DNA of 64,000 nucleotides from Alicyclobacillus fastidiosus. Its GTDB lineage: Bacteria > Bacillota > Bacilli > Alicyclobacillales > Alicyclobacillaceae. Location of the stretch: assembly GCF_026651875.1 (NCBI RefSeq), contig NZ_CP104067.1:2418001-2482000 (forward strand). Direction: 5' to 3'. A program made the position numbers and the translations under genes. Below the pieces are notes generated by a model. It was not told where the DNA came from. It searched no databases and saw nothing but the letters and a program-made list of their open reading frames with translations. Below are positions 27,993 through 36,317 of the stretch, piece by piece (the first letter of the stretch is position 1; every line of letters starts with the position of its first letter).

Positions 27993-29326
27993 ATGGAAAA
28001 CCGCCAAGTTCCACTGGTTTCCGATAATACGGGGCATCTCACAAAGAAGCGTCAAAGTTTGAACAAACCGTCGGCGGGCGGAAGCGTGGCCGGCGACGAC
28101 ACCTGTGGGTATTTTGGGCGCTTCTGGGGCCGGGGTTGTTGGCTGCGTTTGGTGATAATGACGCAGGGGGAGTCATTTCCTATGCCGTAACTGGGGTTCA
28201 GTTCGGAATTGGATTATTTGTTCCGTTGGTGTTGTGTCTGTTCCCACTGACCTACACGGTCCAAGAGATGAGCATGCGTCTTGGCGCTGTCACGCACGAG
28301 GGATTTTCAAGGCTTGCCCGGCGACGCTACGGTAAGTTTTGGGGCTACTATCACATCTCAACACTTGCTTTCGAAAACCTTTTGACGCTTATTACGGAAT
28401 TCATCGGCATGACGGCTGGCCTGGTTCTACTCGGCATTCCGATGTGGCTCAGCGATTTGCTTTGTTTAGCCTTTGTCGCTTCGTTCGTTGTCTTCACCGG
28501 ATACTTTACGAAAGAGAGAATCGCACTGTTTATCGCCTTACTCGACGTCGTATACCTTGTGATTGCGGGAATGACGCACCCGAGTATGTCAGCGATTGGG
28601 CATGCTTTCATTGCATGGAACGTTCCGCATGCGTTGCGAGCTGGGGTGTTGTGGTTCGTGATTGCGACGATTGGGAATGCCATCGCACCATGGATGATCT
28701 TCTTCCAGGGAAGCGGCACGATTGACAAGGGAGTTGGTTCAAAAGAGCTGCGCTTAGGCCGCATTGATACTGCCGTAGGGCTTATCCTTCAGGTGGTCAT
28801 TGCAGCCGCAATCATTGTGATTGGTGCATCGCTTTTTGGCCACATGCAAAATGCCAGCAGTGCGGGCCCTTCTGACATCATAAATGGACTCCATCATACG
28901 GTCGGGCGATGGGGCGCCACTCTATTCGGAATTGGCTTGTTTGACGCAGGATTCCTGGCGTCGATAACCGTATCTTTGTCTTCTTCCTGGAGCATTGCAG
29001 AATTATTTGGTTGGTCCAAAAGCTTGAATGACAAGATCAAAGAGGCACCAAAATTCTACGCAGTCTACATTGGCAGTCTGGTCTTAGCAGCACTCGCCAT
29101 ATTGATCCCAAATTTGCCACTGAACTTCATCTCCATCGTCACGCAAGTCGTAGGCGGGATTCTGATGGCGCCTCTTCTCATCTTCCTCGTGTTGATGACA
29201 AGTGATAAGAAGTTAATGGGCGCATATAAAACCAAACTGTTTGGCCGCATTTGGGGATGGAGCATGGTTGCCCTTCTGATTGGATTGACAGTTGCGACCT
29301 TTTGGCAGACATTCACGAGCCTGTGA
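27993..29326 (+). CDS. NRAMP-related divalent metal transporter, N-terminal frameshift
   Basis: A strong AGGAGGAGAATGC precedes ATG 27993, but that frame leaves the protein near 28078. The conserved part runs in the -1 frame from about 28080: RRHLWVFWALLGPGLLAAFG, then DNDAGGVISYAVTGVQFG and about 11 helices to 29326. The -1 frame has no normal start codon until TTG 28136, inside the first helix. This subfamily has FGDNDAGG where MntH has DPGN, and GNAIAPWMIFFQGS at the helix-6 site. One missing base in the G/C-rich stretch would explain the break. Uptake of Mn, Fe or Mg is plausible but unproven. Confidence 0.72.
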
Positions 29327-29586
29327 TGCAGGCAATCGGCATTCGGGTGATCACAGATGCCTTGATACCACTTGGAAGGTGAGCGATGTGGAGGAGCAAC
29401 AAGATGAAAAGCAGAAGAGCGTTGGGCGTGTAAAAACCGCTTGTTCAATCCTTAAGGTTTAATGTTGATAGGAATCGGGTTGCTTCAAATTTACCACCTT
29501 CACAAATGAAGCCCATCGAAGCAGCGGGGCCGGGACTTTCGTTGTTAAGGAAGACCGGCTCCGGCCTATGAAATGGGGAAGTCCCA

Positions 29587-29934
29587 GTGGTCGCTTTGAA
29601 GATGATTGCTTTGATTTTATCGCTAGGAATGGATACGCTGATGATGTCCATTTCGTTGGGGATGGTAAAAACCAAAGACAAACTCAAAATCGCTCTAACA
29701 TTTGCCTGCGCAGAAGCGCTGATGCCGCTCATTGGCTTGGTTATTGGCAAAGGCGCTGGACATCTTACCGGGCAGTGGGCCGCTTTAATTGGCGGTGTGG
29801 CCCTTCTAGCTGTAGGTGTGTGGCTCATCTTCTTTGAGGACGAAGATGAAGCGGAGGAGAAGCTGGAGCGGAATCTCGTCTGGCCGGGATTCTGGCCTAT
29901 ATTTTATTACCTCGACCGGATGGTCCCATTTCTA
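29587..29934 (+). pseudogene. mntP: MntP-type manganese efflux pump, truncated
   Basis: GTG 29587 after GGGGAAG. The first ~100 residues match MntP: ALILSLGMDTLMMSISLGMV, the EALMPLIGLVIGKGAG block and GGVALLAVGVWLIF, followed by an acidic loop. After EEKLERNL the sequence loses family character, so the last three helices are missing and the ORF runs on into unrelated sequence (stop at 30154-30156). MntP exports Mn(II). The 29935-30112 stretch holds no gene I can recognise. Confidence 0.65.
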
Positions 29935-30112
29935 TTAACTTGCCCACAAAAAGTCGTCAGTGAAAAATGCTTATACGACAAGCAAAACGCCATGACGGCC
30001 AATGGCCGTAGATCACAGATGTGGAGTGAACCATCCGTAATTTCACATCCTGTGTGTGGTATTTACGAACCATGTGATGTTGAACTCTCAGAACGGGACA
30101 CTAATCACCGTT

Positions 30113-30655
30113 TCAACGGATTTTTTGTGCCATTCTGTATAACACTCCCCCGATGAACAGCAGAAGAATAGCAAACAAATCAAAAGCCAAATCATACTGC
30201 GTTTGATACGGATGGCCGTGCCGTACGTGATGAATTTGCAGCAAGTGATGATCTATAACTCCTTCCATGAAGTTGAACGTTCCGGCACCAAAGAATAAAC
30301 CGCTCAAGAACCTGGGGTTTGACAAGCGTTTGTCGGTCGCAGGATCGGTCCACAATAGAATGGCCCCCGTAACCATCAGTCCCGTAGTAATCAAATGAAG
30401 CAGTCCATCACTTACAATTTGATTGAATCGATTGGTAAGCATGTAGGTGCTATGCCACTGAAGGATTTGATGAAACACAATCCCATCTAACATTCCAATC
30501 AGGCCCATACCGAAAATGAATGCGCCGATAAAAGTGTAATCTGACCGGGATATGGTACTTGGCAAAGTGAATGCCTCCCTAAGCTGAAAAAATCCGCAAT
30601 CCTTATCATCTTCCTGCTGGGCCAAATTATGTGAACTGTGGCTGGTTGACAACAA
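30113..30655 (-). CDS. DUF2243 family membrane protein
   Basis: 180 residues with four membrane helices. GMLDGIVFHQILQWHSTYM, LLHLITTGLMVTGAILLW and NFMEGVIDHHLLQIHHVRHG are the His-rich blocks of DUF2243. Paired His residues in the helices suggest metal or haem contact, but no function is known. The first ~40 residues are polar. A TTG start at 30655 with GAAGGAGA upstream is the best choice. Divergent from the sulfur operon, so both promoters share the 30656-30765 gap with the CstR-type operators. Confidence 0.8.
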   Translation of the reverse strand: MLSTSHSSHNLAQQEDDKDCGFFQLREAFTLPSTISRSDYTFIGAFIFGMGLIGMLDGIVFHQILQWHSTYMLTNRFNQIVSDGLLHLITTGLMVTGAILLWTDPATDKRLSNPRFLSGLFFGAGTFNFMEGVIDHHLLQIHHVRHGHPYQTQYDLAFDLFAILLLFIGGVLYRMAQKIR

Positions 30656-30674
30656 TTCTCCTTCGGTTTAATAT

Positions 30675-30706
30675 ATACCCCGTGCCGTATATACCCCATA
30701 CCGTAT
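30675..30706 (+). promoter_or_regulatory. Two tandem CstR-type operators
   Basis: ATACCCCGTGCCGTAT (30675-30690) directly followed by ATACCCCATACCGTAT (30691-30706). The pattern ATACCCC-N3-CCGTAT recurs inverted at 34681 before the CsoR/CstR-type gene. It lies about 60 bp before the first rhodanese gene. CsoR/CstR proteins bind such G/C-tract inverted repeats. Confidence 0.7.
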
Positions 30707-30765
30707 GTTGAAAAACATAACATTGGTTCACGTAGCGAAAACTTTGAAAATGGAGGTAGATTCAA

Positions 30766-31074
30766 ATGGCACAAGTTGTGAACATTCTCCCGCTTGATGT
30801 ACAAGAGCGCATCAAACGGGGTGAGGCCTTGCAAGTCATTGATGTTCGTGAAGACAACGAAGTCGCAGCCGGAAAAATTCCTGGAGCAAAGCACATCCCA
30901 GTAGGGCAGATACCGGACCGCATGAACGAAATCGACCCAAACCGTGAAACCATCATGGTTTGCCGAAGTGGCGGTCGTAGCGCAAAGGCCTGCCAATACC
31001 TAATGGCAAACGGGTACTCCAAAGTGAAAAACATGATGGGCGGTATGAACGGCTGGTCTTGGGACGTTGAGTGA
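30766..31074 (+). CDS. Single-domain rhodanese
   Basis: 102 residues, GGAGGTAG before ATG 30766. One rhodanese domain: VIDVREDNEVAAGKIPGAKH, then the active-site loop VCRSGGRS with the sulfur-carrying Cys, then YSKVKNMMGGMNGW. It passes sulfane sulfur (persulfide) between donors and acceptors such as TusA or thioredoxin in the cytoplasm. First gene of the sulfur operon, after the tandem operators. Confidence 0.93.
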   Translation: MAQVVNILPLDVQERIKRGEALQVIDVREDNEVAAGKIPGAKHIPVGQIPDRMNEIDPNRETIMVCRSGGRSAKACQYLMANGYSKVKNMMGGMNGWSWDVE

Positions 31075-31117
31075 TTTCCCAAAAGGACAATTTCAATTAA
31101 GAGGGAGAGATTTCAAC

Positions 31118-31522
31118 ATGGCTGATAACAAAAAACGCATCGCAATTATTGCTTCAAACGGTGGACTGGACAGTGCGTACAAGGTATTGAATATCGCTAC
31201 GGCGGGAGCAGCGACTGATGCCGAAGTTGCTATCTTCTTCACCTTCGAAGGACTTTCCATTATTCACAGGCAATCAGAAAAAATGCTCACGATGGGGCCA
31301 GGCAAAGAACACTTTGTGGAAGGGTTTAAGCGTGCAAACGTTCCATCCATCGCTGAACTGATGGAGATTGCCAAAGAGAGCGGCGTAAAACTAATTGCGT
31401 GCCAGATGACGATGGATGTTATGGGCCTCACGATTGACGATTTCATTGACGGGGTTGAAGTCGGCGGAGCAGTCACATTCCTCGACTTCGCTTACGACGC
31501 TGACGTATCGGTCACATTCTAA
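31118..31522 (+). CDS. DsrE/DsrF-like (DsrE2-type) sulfur-transfer protein
   Basis: 134 residues from ATG 31118 with GAGGGAGA upstream. RIAIIASNGGLDSAYKVLNI and VAIFFTFEGLSIIH open the fold, and VKLIACQMTMDVMGLTIDDF holds the conserved Cys. DsrE2-type proteins are found with TusA and rhodanese in sulfur oxidation and persulfide handling, where they accept sulfur at this Cys. The C-terminus VTFLDFAYDADVSVTF is typical. It lies 43 bp after the rhodanese. Confidence 0.88.
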   Translation: MADNKKRIAIIASNGGLDSAYKVLNIATAGAATDAEVAIFFTFEGLSIIHRQSEKMLTMGPGKEHFVEGFKRANVPSIAELMEIAKESGVKLIACQMTMDVMGLTIDDFIDGVEVGGAVTFLDFAYDADVSVTF

Positions 31523-31544
31523 TATTCGCTTGAGGAGGTACATC

Positions 31545-32120
31545 ATGAGTACATTTGCTGTAGATCAATCACTTGACTGTAAAGGTTTGTCCTGCCCGAT
31601 GCCCATTGTTCGAACCAAAAAAGCAATTGACCAAATGGAACCAGGACAGGTGCTGGAAGTGGTTGCGACGGACCCTGGTTCCGTTGCAGATGTGAAAGGT
31701 TGGGCGTCCCGTACAGGTCATCAATTCTTGGGAACCCAGACAGAAGACAAGGTATTTCGTCACTACATTCGAAAGTCAAGACCAGAGGAAACAGAGCCCG
31801 AGAAGACGTTTCCTCATGTGATTTCCAATGAAGAACTGGAACAAAAGCTTGCAGAAGGTCCGGTCATCTTGGATGTCCGTGAACCAGCGGAGTATGCATT
31901 TTCACACATTCCAGGAGCAATCTTGGTGCCGATGGGACAACTCGAGGAACGCATCGAGGAGTTAACCCAGTATAAGAATCAACCAGTGTTCGTGGTGTGC
32001 CGAACCGGAAATAGAAGTGACGTTGCGTGCCAGATTCTTGCGGAACACGGTTTTCAAAACGTGAAAAATGTGGTGCCTGGAATGAGCGACTGGCAGGGCC
32101 CGACTAAATCCGACGTATAA
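31545..32120 (+). CDS. TusA-rhodanese fusion protein
   Basis: 191 residues from ATG 31545 (TGAGGAGGT upstream). N-terminal TusA domain, residues 1-75, with the sulfur-carrier motif CKGLSCPMP (Cys in CPxP). After a linker comes a rhodanese domain, residues 95-190, with [16 protein letters not shown] and the active-site loop VVCRTGNRS. The fusion joins donor and carrier in one chain, so sulfane sulfur can pass directly from the rhodanese Cys to TusA. Operon position fits a relay from DsrE-like and rhodanese proteins. Confidence 0.92.
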   Translation: MSTFAVDQSLDCKGLSCPMPIVRTKKAIDQMEPGQVLEVVATDPGSVADVKGWASRTGHQFLGTQTEDKVFRHYIRKSRPEETEPEKTFPHVISNEELEQKLAEGPVILDVREPAEYAFSHIPGAILVPMGQLEERIEELTQYKNQPVFVVCRTGNRSDVACQILAEHGFQNVKNVVPGMSDWQGPTKSDV

Positions 32121-32134
32121 GGGAGGGAGTCGTA

Positions 32135-33277
32135 GTGACGGAAGTGAAAGTTACAACACAATCGTCGGCGGAGGTTTTCGAGCAGATTTTAAGCTCGGCT
32201 CCGCTGTACATTTTGGATGTTCGCAATGAGGATGCCTATGCGGACTGGAAAATTGAAGGTCCAACCGTAACGAGTATCAACATCCCATATTTTGACCTTT
32301 TGGATGGCGTTGAAGTGGCGCTCGAACGGCTTCCGAAAGACGAACCGATTTTAGTTGTGTGTGCAAAGGAAGGTTCATCGCAGTATGTTGCGGAACAGCT
32401 TGCTGAGGCAGGACTGGACAACGTGACGTATCTGGAAGGCGGGATGAAAGCATGGAGTGAATATCTCCGTCCAGTTAAAGTCGGTGATCTGTCATCTGGC
32501 GGCGCAATGTATCAGTTTGTCCGTGTCGGGAAGGGTTGCTTGTCGTACATGGTTGTATCTGACGGTGAGGCGGCAATCGTAGACACCGCACGAATGACTG
32601 ATGCATACGAAGCGTTTGCGAAGGAACATGGACTTACCATCAAGCACACGATGGACACGCATCTTCATGCTGACCACATCTCAGGTGGCCGGAGGTTGGC
32701 TGAAAAAGTGGGGGCCACCTACTGGTTGCCACCGAAGGATGCAACAGAAACACAGTTCGGGTATCAGGTACTTGAGGATGGTCAGGAGATTCACGTTGGT
32801 TCGGCGAGGGTAAGGATTCTGCCCGTCTATTCACCTGGCCACACCATTGGAAGTACATCGCTCGTCGTGGATGACAAATATCTGTTGTCGGGGGATATTC
32901 TCTTCGTTAAGTCCATTGGTCGTCCTGACTTAGCCGGTGTAGCCGGAGACTGGGCCATTGATCTGCGTAAGACCTTATACGGGACGTATCAGGATCTGTC
33001 GTCAAAGCTTATATTACTTCCGGCGCACTACGCAGATATCAATGAAATGAACAAGGATGGATCCGTTTCTGCGAACCTTGGTCAACTATATTCGACGAAT
33101 GCCGGGTTGCTGGTTTCTGACGAAGCCGACTTTCATCAGATGGTAACGAACAATCTTCCACCTCAGCCGAACGCATATCACGAAATTCGTTTAACCAACA
33201 TGGGTAAAATGACCCCGGATGAAGACGAGCAGCGGGAGATGGAAATCGGTCCGAATCGCTGTGCTGTACACGGCTGA
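32135..33277 (+). CDS. Rhodanese - MBL-fold persulfide dioxygenase-like protein
   Basis: 380 residues from GTG 32135. A rhodanese domain comes first ([13 protein letters not shown]; active loop VVCAKEGSS, residues 15-115). An ETHE1-like metallo-beta-lactamase domain follows: [20 protein letters not shown], then [30 protein letters not shown] and LPAHYAD, giving the single-iron site. Such proteins oxidise glutathione, bacillithiol or CoA persulfide to sulfite. Domain order is opposite to that of CstB. The sulfite formed could leave by the TauE protein encoded next. Confidence 0.9.
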   Translation: MTEVKVTTQSSAEVFEQILSSAPLYILDVRNEDAYADWKIEGPTVTSINIPYFDLLDGVEVALERLPKDEPILVVCAKEGSSQYVAEQLAEAGLDNVTYLEGGMKAWSEYLRPVKVGDLSSGGAMYQFVRVGKGCLSYMVVSDGEAAIVDTARMTDAYEAFAKEHGLTIKHTMDTHLHADHISGGRRLAEKVGATYWLPPKDATETQFGYQVLEDGQEIHVGSARVRILPVYSPGHTIGSTSLVVDDKYLLSGDILFVKSIGRPDLAGVAGDWAIDLRKTLYGTYQDLSSKLILLPAHYADINEMNKDGSVSANLGQLYSTNAGLLVSDEADFHQMVTNNLPPQPNAYHEIRLTNMGKMTPDEDEQREMEIGPNRCAVHG

Positions 33278-33297
33278 TGCTACTGACGGAGGAACAT

Positions 33298-33408
33298 GTG
33301 TTGAAGCGATTTTGGAGCTGTCTTTGCCCCCTTCATAAAGTTTTGTACGTCGTGGCGGGGGGATATGTCGTTTTCATTATTGGTAGTTTCGTTGTACACC
33401 ATATCTAA
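33298..33408 (+). CDS. Possible 36-residue single-helix membrane protein
   Basis: GTG 33298 (or TTG 33301) right after GGAGGAAC; stop TAA 33406-33408. The product is basic at the N-terminus with two Cys (RFWSCLCPLHK), then one hydrophobic helix (VLYVVAGGYVVFIIGSFVV). The CxC pair close to the membrane would suit a sulfur or metal role. It fills the gap between the persulfide dioxygenase and tauE genes. Too short for certainty. Confidence 0.45.
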   Translation: MLKRFWSCLCPLHKVLYVVAGGYVVFIIGSFVVHHI

Positions 33409-33426
33409 ATTTTTTTGCACCGCAAT

Positions 33427-33442
33427 ATACCCATATGGGTAT
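33427..33442 (+). promoter_or_regulatory. CstR-type operator before tauE
   Basis: Perfect palindrome ATACCCATATGGGTAT, 17 bp before the tauE start codon, with the ribosome site AAGGAGGTGG between. Same length and outer bases as the sites at 30675, 30691 and 34681. Confidence 0.65.
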
Positions 33443-33459
33443 AAGGAGGTGGAAGTTTT

Positions 33460-34260
33460 ATGCCACACCTGTCTGGAATTCAGATGACGCTGGCACTGTT
33501 GTCTGGCGGGATTGTGGGGTTTATCTTAGGGCTCATTGGTGGGGGCGGCTCAATCCTTGCTGTCCCCCTAATGCTCTACCTTGTTGGTTTTCATGACCCT
33601 CATGTCGTAATCGGCAGCACAGCCTTTGCCGTTGCGGTCAATGCGTTTTTGAATCTGATTCCTCATTGGCGTGCTGGGAACGTAAGGTGGAAGTCGGCGA
33701 TTGCATTCGCCTTACCAGGTGCTGTTGGAGCGTATGTTGGATCTGTGTTTGGAAAGATGGTGAATGATAAGGTCATTCTCTTCCTGTTTGCCATCTTGAT
33801 GATTGTGATTGCAATCCTAATGTTACGGCCTAAAAAGCAGAGCACGGCGGCGTCTGAAGAACAAGGGAAATCCAAGCTGACCCGTGTCATCCCAACAGGA
33901 TTGTCGACGGGGCTCGTTTCCGGATTTTTTGGAATTGGGGGAGGCTTTCTCATCGTCCCTGGACTCGTATTTTCAGCGGGGCTGACGATGGCGGAAGCCA
34001 TTGGGACATCCCTATTCTCAGTGGGGGCATTTGGTGTAACGACGGCGGTGTCCTATGCTGTGTCGGGTTTGGTGGACTGGTTGGTAGTCGCCTTGTACAT
34101 CGTTGGCGGCGTGGTTGGAGGCGTCGCAGGTGTACGGGCCTGTACCGCCATTGGTCGGAATGTCCGTCGACTTCAAATCATTTTTTCTTCGATTATCATC
34201 CTTGTGGCTTTGTATATGTTGTACATGAATCTGGAGGCCATTAAAGCATTTCATTGGTAG
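33460..34260 (+). CDS. TauE/SafE-family sulfite exporter-like membrane protein
   Basis: 266 residues, about eight helices in two repeats: GFILGLIGGGGSILAVPLML in the first and GLVSGFFGIGGGFLIVPGLV in the second, the paired Gly-rich motifs of the family. It exports sulfite or organosulfonates; in CstR-type operons a TauE protein often removes sulfite made by persulfide oxidation. ATG 33460 follows AAGGAGGTGG. A rhodanese starts 10 bp after its stop. Confidence 0.92.
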   Translation: MPHLSGIQMTLALLSGGIVGFILGLIGGGGSILAVPLMLYLVGFHDPHVVIGSTAFAVAVNAFLNLIPHWRAGNVRWKSAIAFALPGAVGAYVGSVFGKMVNDKVILFLFAILMIVIAILMLRPKKQSTAASEEQGKSKLTRVIPTGLSTGLVSGFFGIGGGFLIVPGLVFSAGLTMAEAIGTSLFSVGAFGVTTAVSYAVSGLVDWLVVALYIVGGVVGGVAGVRACTAIGRNVRRLQIIFSSIIILVALYMLYMNLEAIKAFHW

Positions 34261-34270
34261 GGGTGTTTCT

Positions 34271-34660
34271 GTGAACTGGATTGAAGTCGCAATCGTCGTT
34301 GTTGTCGTAGGTTACCTTGCGTATCGTATGCTGCCTGTAAAAGGTGTGAAGTCGATATCTCCAGATGAAGTTCAGGCTTTGCTTTCAAAGGACAAAGCAA
34401 CCGTTCAGTTCGTGGATGTACGTGAACCGGGTGAGTTTAGCACGGGCCATGTACCTGGGTTCAAAAACATTCCACTCAGTCAGCTTAAATCTCGATTGAA
34501 TGAAATGAACACGGAGCGCCCAGTCGTTTTGATGTGCCGAAGTGGGTCAAGAAGTCAGCAGGCGGCTCGAACACTCGTGAAACAGGGATTCACAGATGTG
34601 CGGAATGCATCTGGTGGAATCATGGCATGGAAAGGACGTAAGGAAAAAGTAATGGGGTGA
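34271..34660 (+). CDS. Membrane-anchored rhodanese
   Basis: 129 residues from GTG 34271. An N-terminal membrane helix (VAIVVVVVGYLAYRML) is followed by a rhodanese domain: FVDVREPGEFSTGHVPGFKN and the active-site loop LMCRSGSRS. The domain probably faces the cytoplasm and hands sulfane sulfur on near the TauE exporter. Third or fourth rhodanese of the locus. The operon pauses here, and the next operator (34681) starts the cstR-trxA part. Confidence 0.9.
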   Translation: MNWIEVAIVVVVVGYLAYRMLPVKGVKSISPDEVQALLSKDKATVQFVDVREPGEFSTGHVPGFKNIPLSQLKSRLNEMNTERPVVLMCRSGSRSQQAARTLVKQGFTDVRNASGGIMAWKGRKEKVMG

Positions 34661-34680
34661 ACTTTCGTATGAGCACGTTG

Positions 34681-34696
34681 ATACGGAAGGGGGTAT
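34681..34696 (+). promoter_or_regulatory. CstR-type operator before the regulator gene
   Basis: ATACGGAAGGGGGTAT, whose inverse ATACCCCCTTCCGTAT matches the two sites at 30675-30706 (ATACCCC-N3-CCGTAT). It lies 28 bp before the regulator start, consistent with autoregulation. Confidence 0.7.
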
Positions 34697-34724
34697 AGTA
34701 TAAGCGAGACAGGAGGAATGTACG

Positions 34725-34985
34725 GTGCAATATAACGACAAAATGAAACATAGATTGAATCGTATCGAGGGACAAGTCAGAGGCGTGCTCGGCATGATGG
34801 AACAAGAAAAGCCATGCAAGGATGTTGTAACGCAATTGTCTGCCATTCGGACCGCTGTGGACCGAGTGATAATGTACGTCGTGGGTGAGAATATGGAGCA
34901 GTGCATTCGGGATGAAATTGCTGGTGGCGGGAGTGCCGATCAAGTAATAAAGGAAGCCATTGATCTCTTGATGAAGAGTCGATAG
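34725..34985 (+). CDS. cstR: CsoR/CstR-family repressor, persulfide-sensing type
   Basis: 86 residues from GTG 34725, AGGAGGAATG upstream. The all-helical CsoR fold begins [20 protein letters not shown]. The two conserved Cys are present ([11 protein letters not shown] and MEQCIRDEI). The His of copper-sensing CsoR is replaced: the segment reads VGENMEQC, not H-x3-C. That pattern is typical of CstR, which forms a disulfide or tetrasulfide with sulfane sulfur and leaves DNA. Its neighbours, all sulfur-transfer genes, support this. Three operator regions lie in this locus. Confidence 0.88.
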   Translation: MQYNDKMKHRLNRIEGQVRGVLGMMEQEKPCKDVVTQLSAIRTAVDRVIMYVVGENMEQCIRDEIAGGGSADQVIKEAIDLLMKSR

Positions 34986-34996
34986 GAGGATGCGAT

Positions 34997-35314
34997 ATGG
35001 CTACGGTGAAAGTGACTGATGCCAACTTTGAACAGATGTTACAGGGAGATAAACCTGTTCTTGTGGATTTTTGGGCCACGTGGTGTGGGCCATGTAAGAT
35101 GATGGCCCCAGTGCTTGAGGAACTGTCAAATGACGTAGCGGGAAAACTCACGGTGGCCAAGCTTGATGTTGACGAAAACCCGACGACTGCATCGAAGTAT
35201 GGCATCATGAGTATCCCGACCATGATTGTCTTTAAGAATGGACAGCCCGTTAAGCAATTGGTGGGATATATGCCGAAAGGACAGCTTGTGAGTCAACTCG
35301 CTGATGTGATGTAA
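34997..35314 (+). CDS. trxA: Thioredoxin
   Basis: 105 residues, classic thioredoxin with active site [13 protein letters not shown] and the cis-Pro segment [11 protein letters not shown]. It starts 11 bp after cstR with AGGAGG upstream. In this operon it probably reduces persulfides formed on rhodanese, TusA or CstR, as a partner dedicated to sulfur stress rather than the housekeeping copy; that division of labour is inferred from position only. Confidence 0.93.
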   Translation: MATVKVTDANFEQMLQGDKPVLVDFWATWCGPCKMMAPVLEELSNDVAGKLTVAKLDVDENPTTASKYGIMSIPTMIVFKNGQPVKQLVGYMPKGQLVSQLADVM

Positions 35315-35333
35315 CAAAAGGGGGCGAACGAAC

Positions 35334-35720
35334 GTGGACTTCCATTACTCAGTTGTTACGGAAAAAACCGTGGATGAAGCCGTAGAATCTCTTGAGACGG
35401 CTTTGAAAGAAAATAAATTTGGAGTCCTCTGGCAATTGGATCTTCCGGCTAAGCTTCATGAAAAAGGCGTGGAATTGGACATGCAATACCGAGTGTTGGA
35501 AGTCTGTAATCCCCATGAAGCTAAACGGGTTTTGACTCAAAACCCACTTGTGGGCTATTTCCTACCATGTAAGGTGGTTGTATATCAGTCTGAAGGAAAG
35601 ACGCATATCGGGTTGCCGAAGCCCACTGCACTGATGAACGTTCTAGGAGATCCAGCGTTACTCGATATAGCGCAAGGTGTAGAGCTGACGCTCAAGAAAG
35701 CGGTAGACGAGGCTAAATAA
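35334..35720 (+). CDS. DUF302 family protein
   Basis: 128 residues from GTG 35334. VDEAVESLETALKENKFGVL and LEVCNPHEAKRVLTQNPLVG, then LPCKVVVYQSEGKTHIGLPK, are the conserved blocks of DUF302, a small alpha/beta fold often found with thiosulfate, persulfide and metal genes. Two Cys at VCNP and LPCK are conserved in many members and could carry sulfur. No enzyme activity is established. It follows the thioredoxin by 19 bp. Confidence 0.88.
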   Translation: MDFHYSVVTEKTVDEAVESLETALKENKFGVLWQLDLPAKLHEKGVELDMQYRVLEVCNPHEAKRVLTQNPLVGYFLPCKVVVYQSEGKTHIGLPKPTALMNVLGDPALLDIAQGVELTLKKAVDEAK

Positions 35721-35737
35721 CGATTTGGAGGAGCCAG

Positions 35738-36295
35738 ATGGGACACAGGTTCGATCCGAAGCACGTGGAGAAGTTAGATAACCTCGAACGTCGCAAGATG
35801 TTACCGCCCAATGACATTGTGAAGATGTTAGATGTTCAGCAGGGACACACCGTCGCCGATATTGGGTGTGGTCCGGGTTACTTTACGATCCCGTTAGCCA
35901 GGTTGCCGAGGACCGTTTACGCAGTGGATGTTTCGCCTGAGATGCTACATTTGCTCAAAGAAAGGGCGGCGTATGAAGAACTAGAAAATATAACGCTAGT
36001 GGAAAGCCCTGCTGAACATACCACCCTACCCGATCACAGTGTCGACCGTGTAATTTGTTCGCTGGTTCTTCATGAAGTGGACGACTTGAAACAAACACTT
36101 TCGGAGTTCAAACGGATTCTTCGTCCGGGCGGGCGGGTACTTCTGATCGAGTGGGAAAAGAAGCCGATGGAAATGGGACCACCCTTGGAAGAGCGTCTCT
36201 CTGCTGAATCCTTGTTGCGTGAAGCCGAAGCACTGGGGCTCCACGGTGAAATCTCATATCCCAATCCAAACCAATACATCATAGTGGCTCAATAA
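35738..36295 (+). CDS. Class I SAM-dependent methyltransferase
   Basis: 185 residues. Motif I VADIGCGPGYFTIPLA (SAM-binding Gly loop), motif II VYAVDVSPEML, then ICSLVLHEVDD and LRPGGRVLLIEW: a Methyltransf_11-type enzyme, full length. ATG 35738 with GGAGGAG. The substrate is not visible; similar proteins in sulfur operons have been suggested to methylate thiols, but this is speculation. Last part of the same transcription unit with DinB after it. Confidence 0.85.
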   Translation: MGHRFDPKHVEKLDNLERRKMLPPNDIVKMLDVQQGHTVADIGCGPGYFTIPLARLPRTVYAVDVSPEMLHLLKERAAYEELENITLVESPAEHTTLPDHSVDRVICSLVLHEVDDLKQTLSEFKRILRPGGRVLLIEWEKKPMEMGPPLEERLSAESLLREAEALGLHGEISYPNPNQYIIVAQ

Positions 36296-36317
36296 GTCCA
36301 GAAGGAGTGACCGACAT

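Noticed and set aside
29330-29586. Possible yybP-ykoY manganese riboswitch before mntP
   Set aside because: The conserved core bases of that riboswitch were not found; only a simple hairpin remains.
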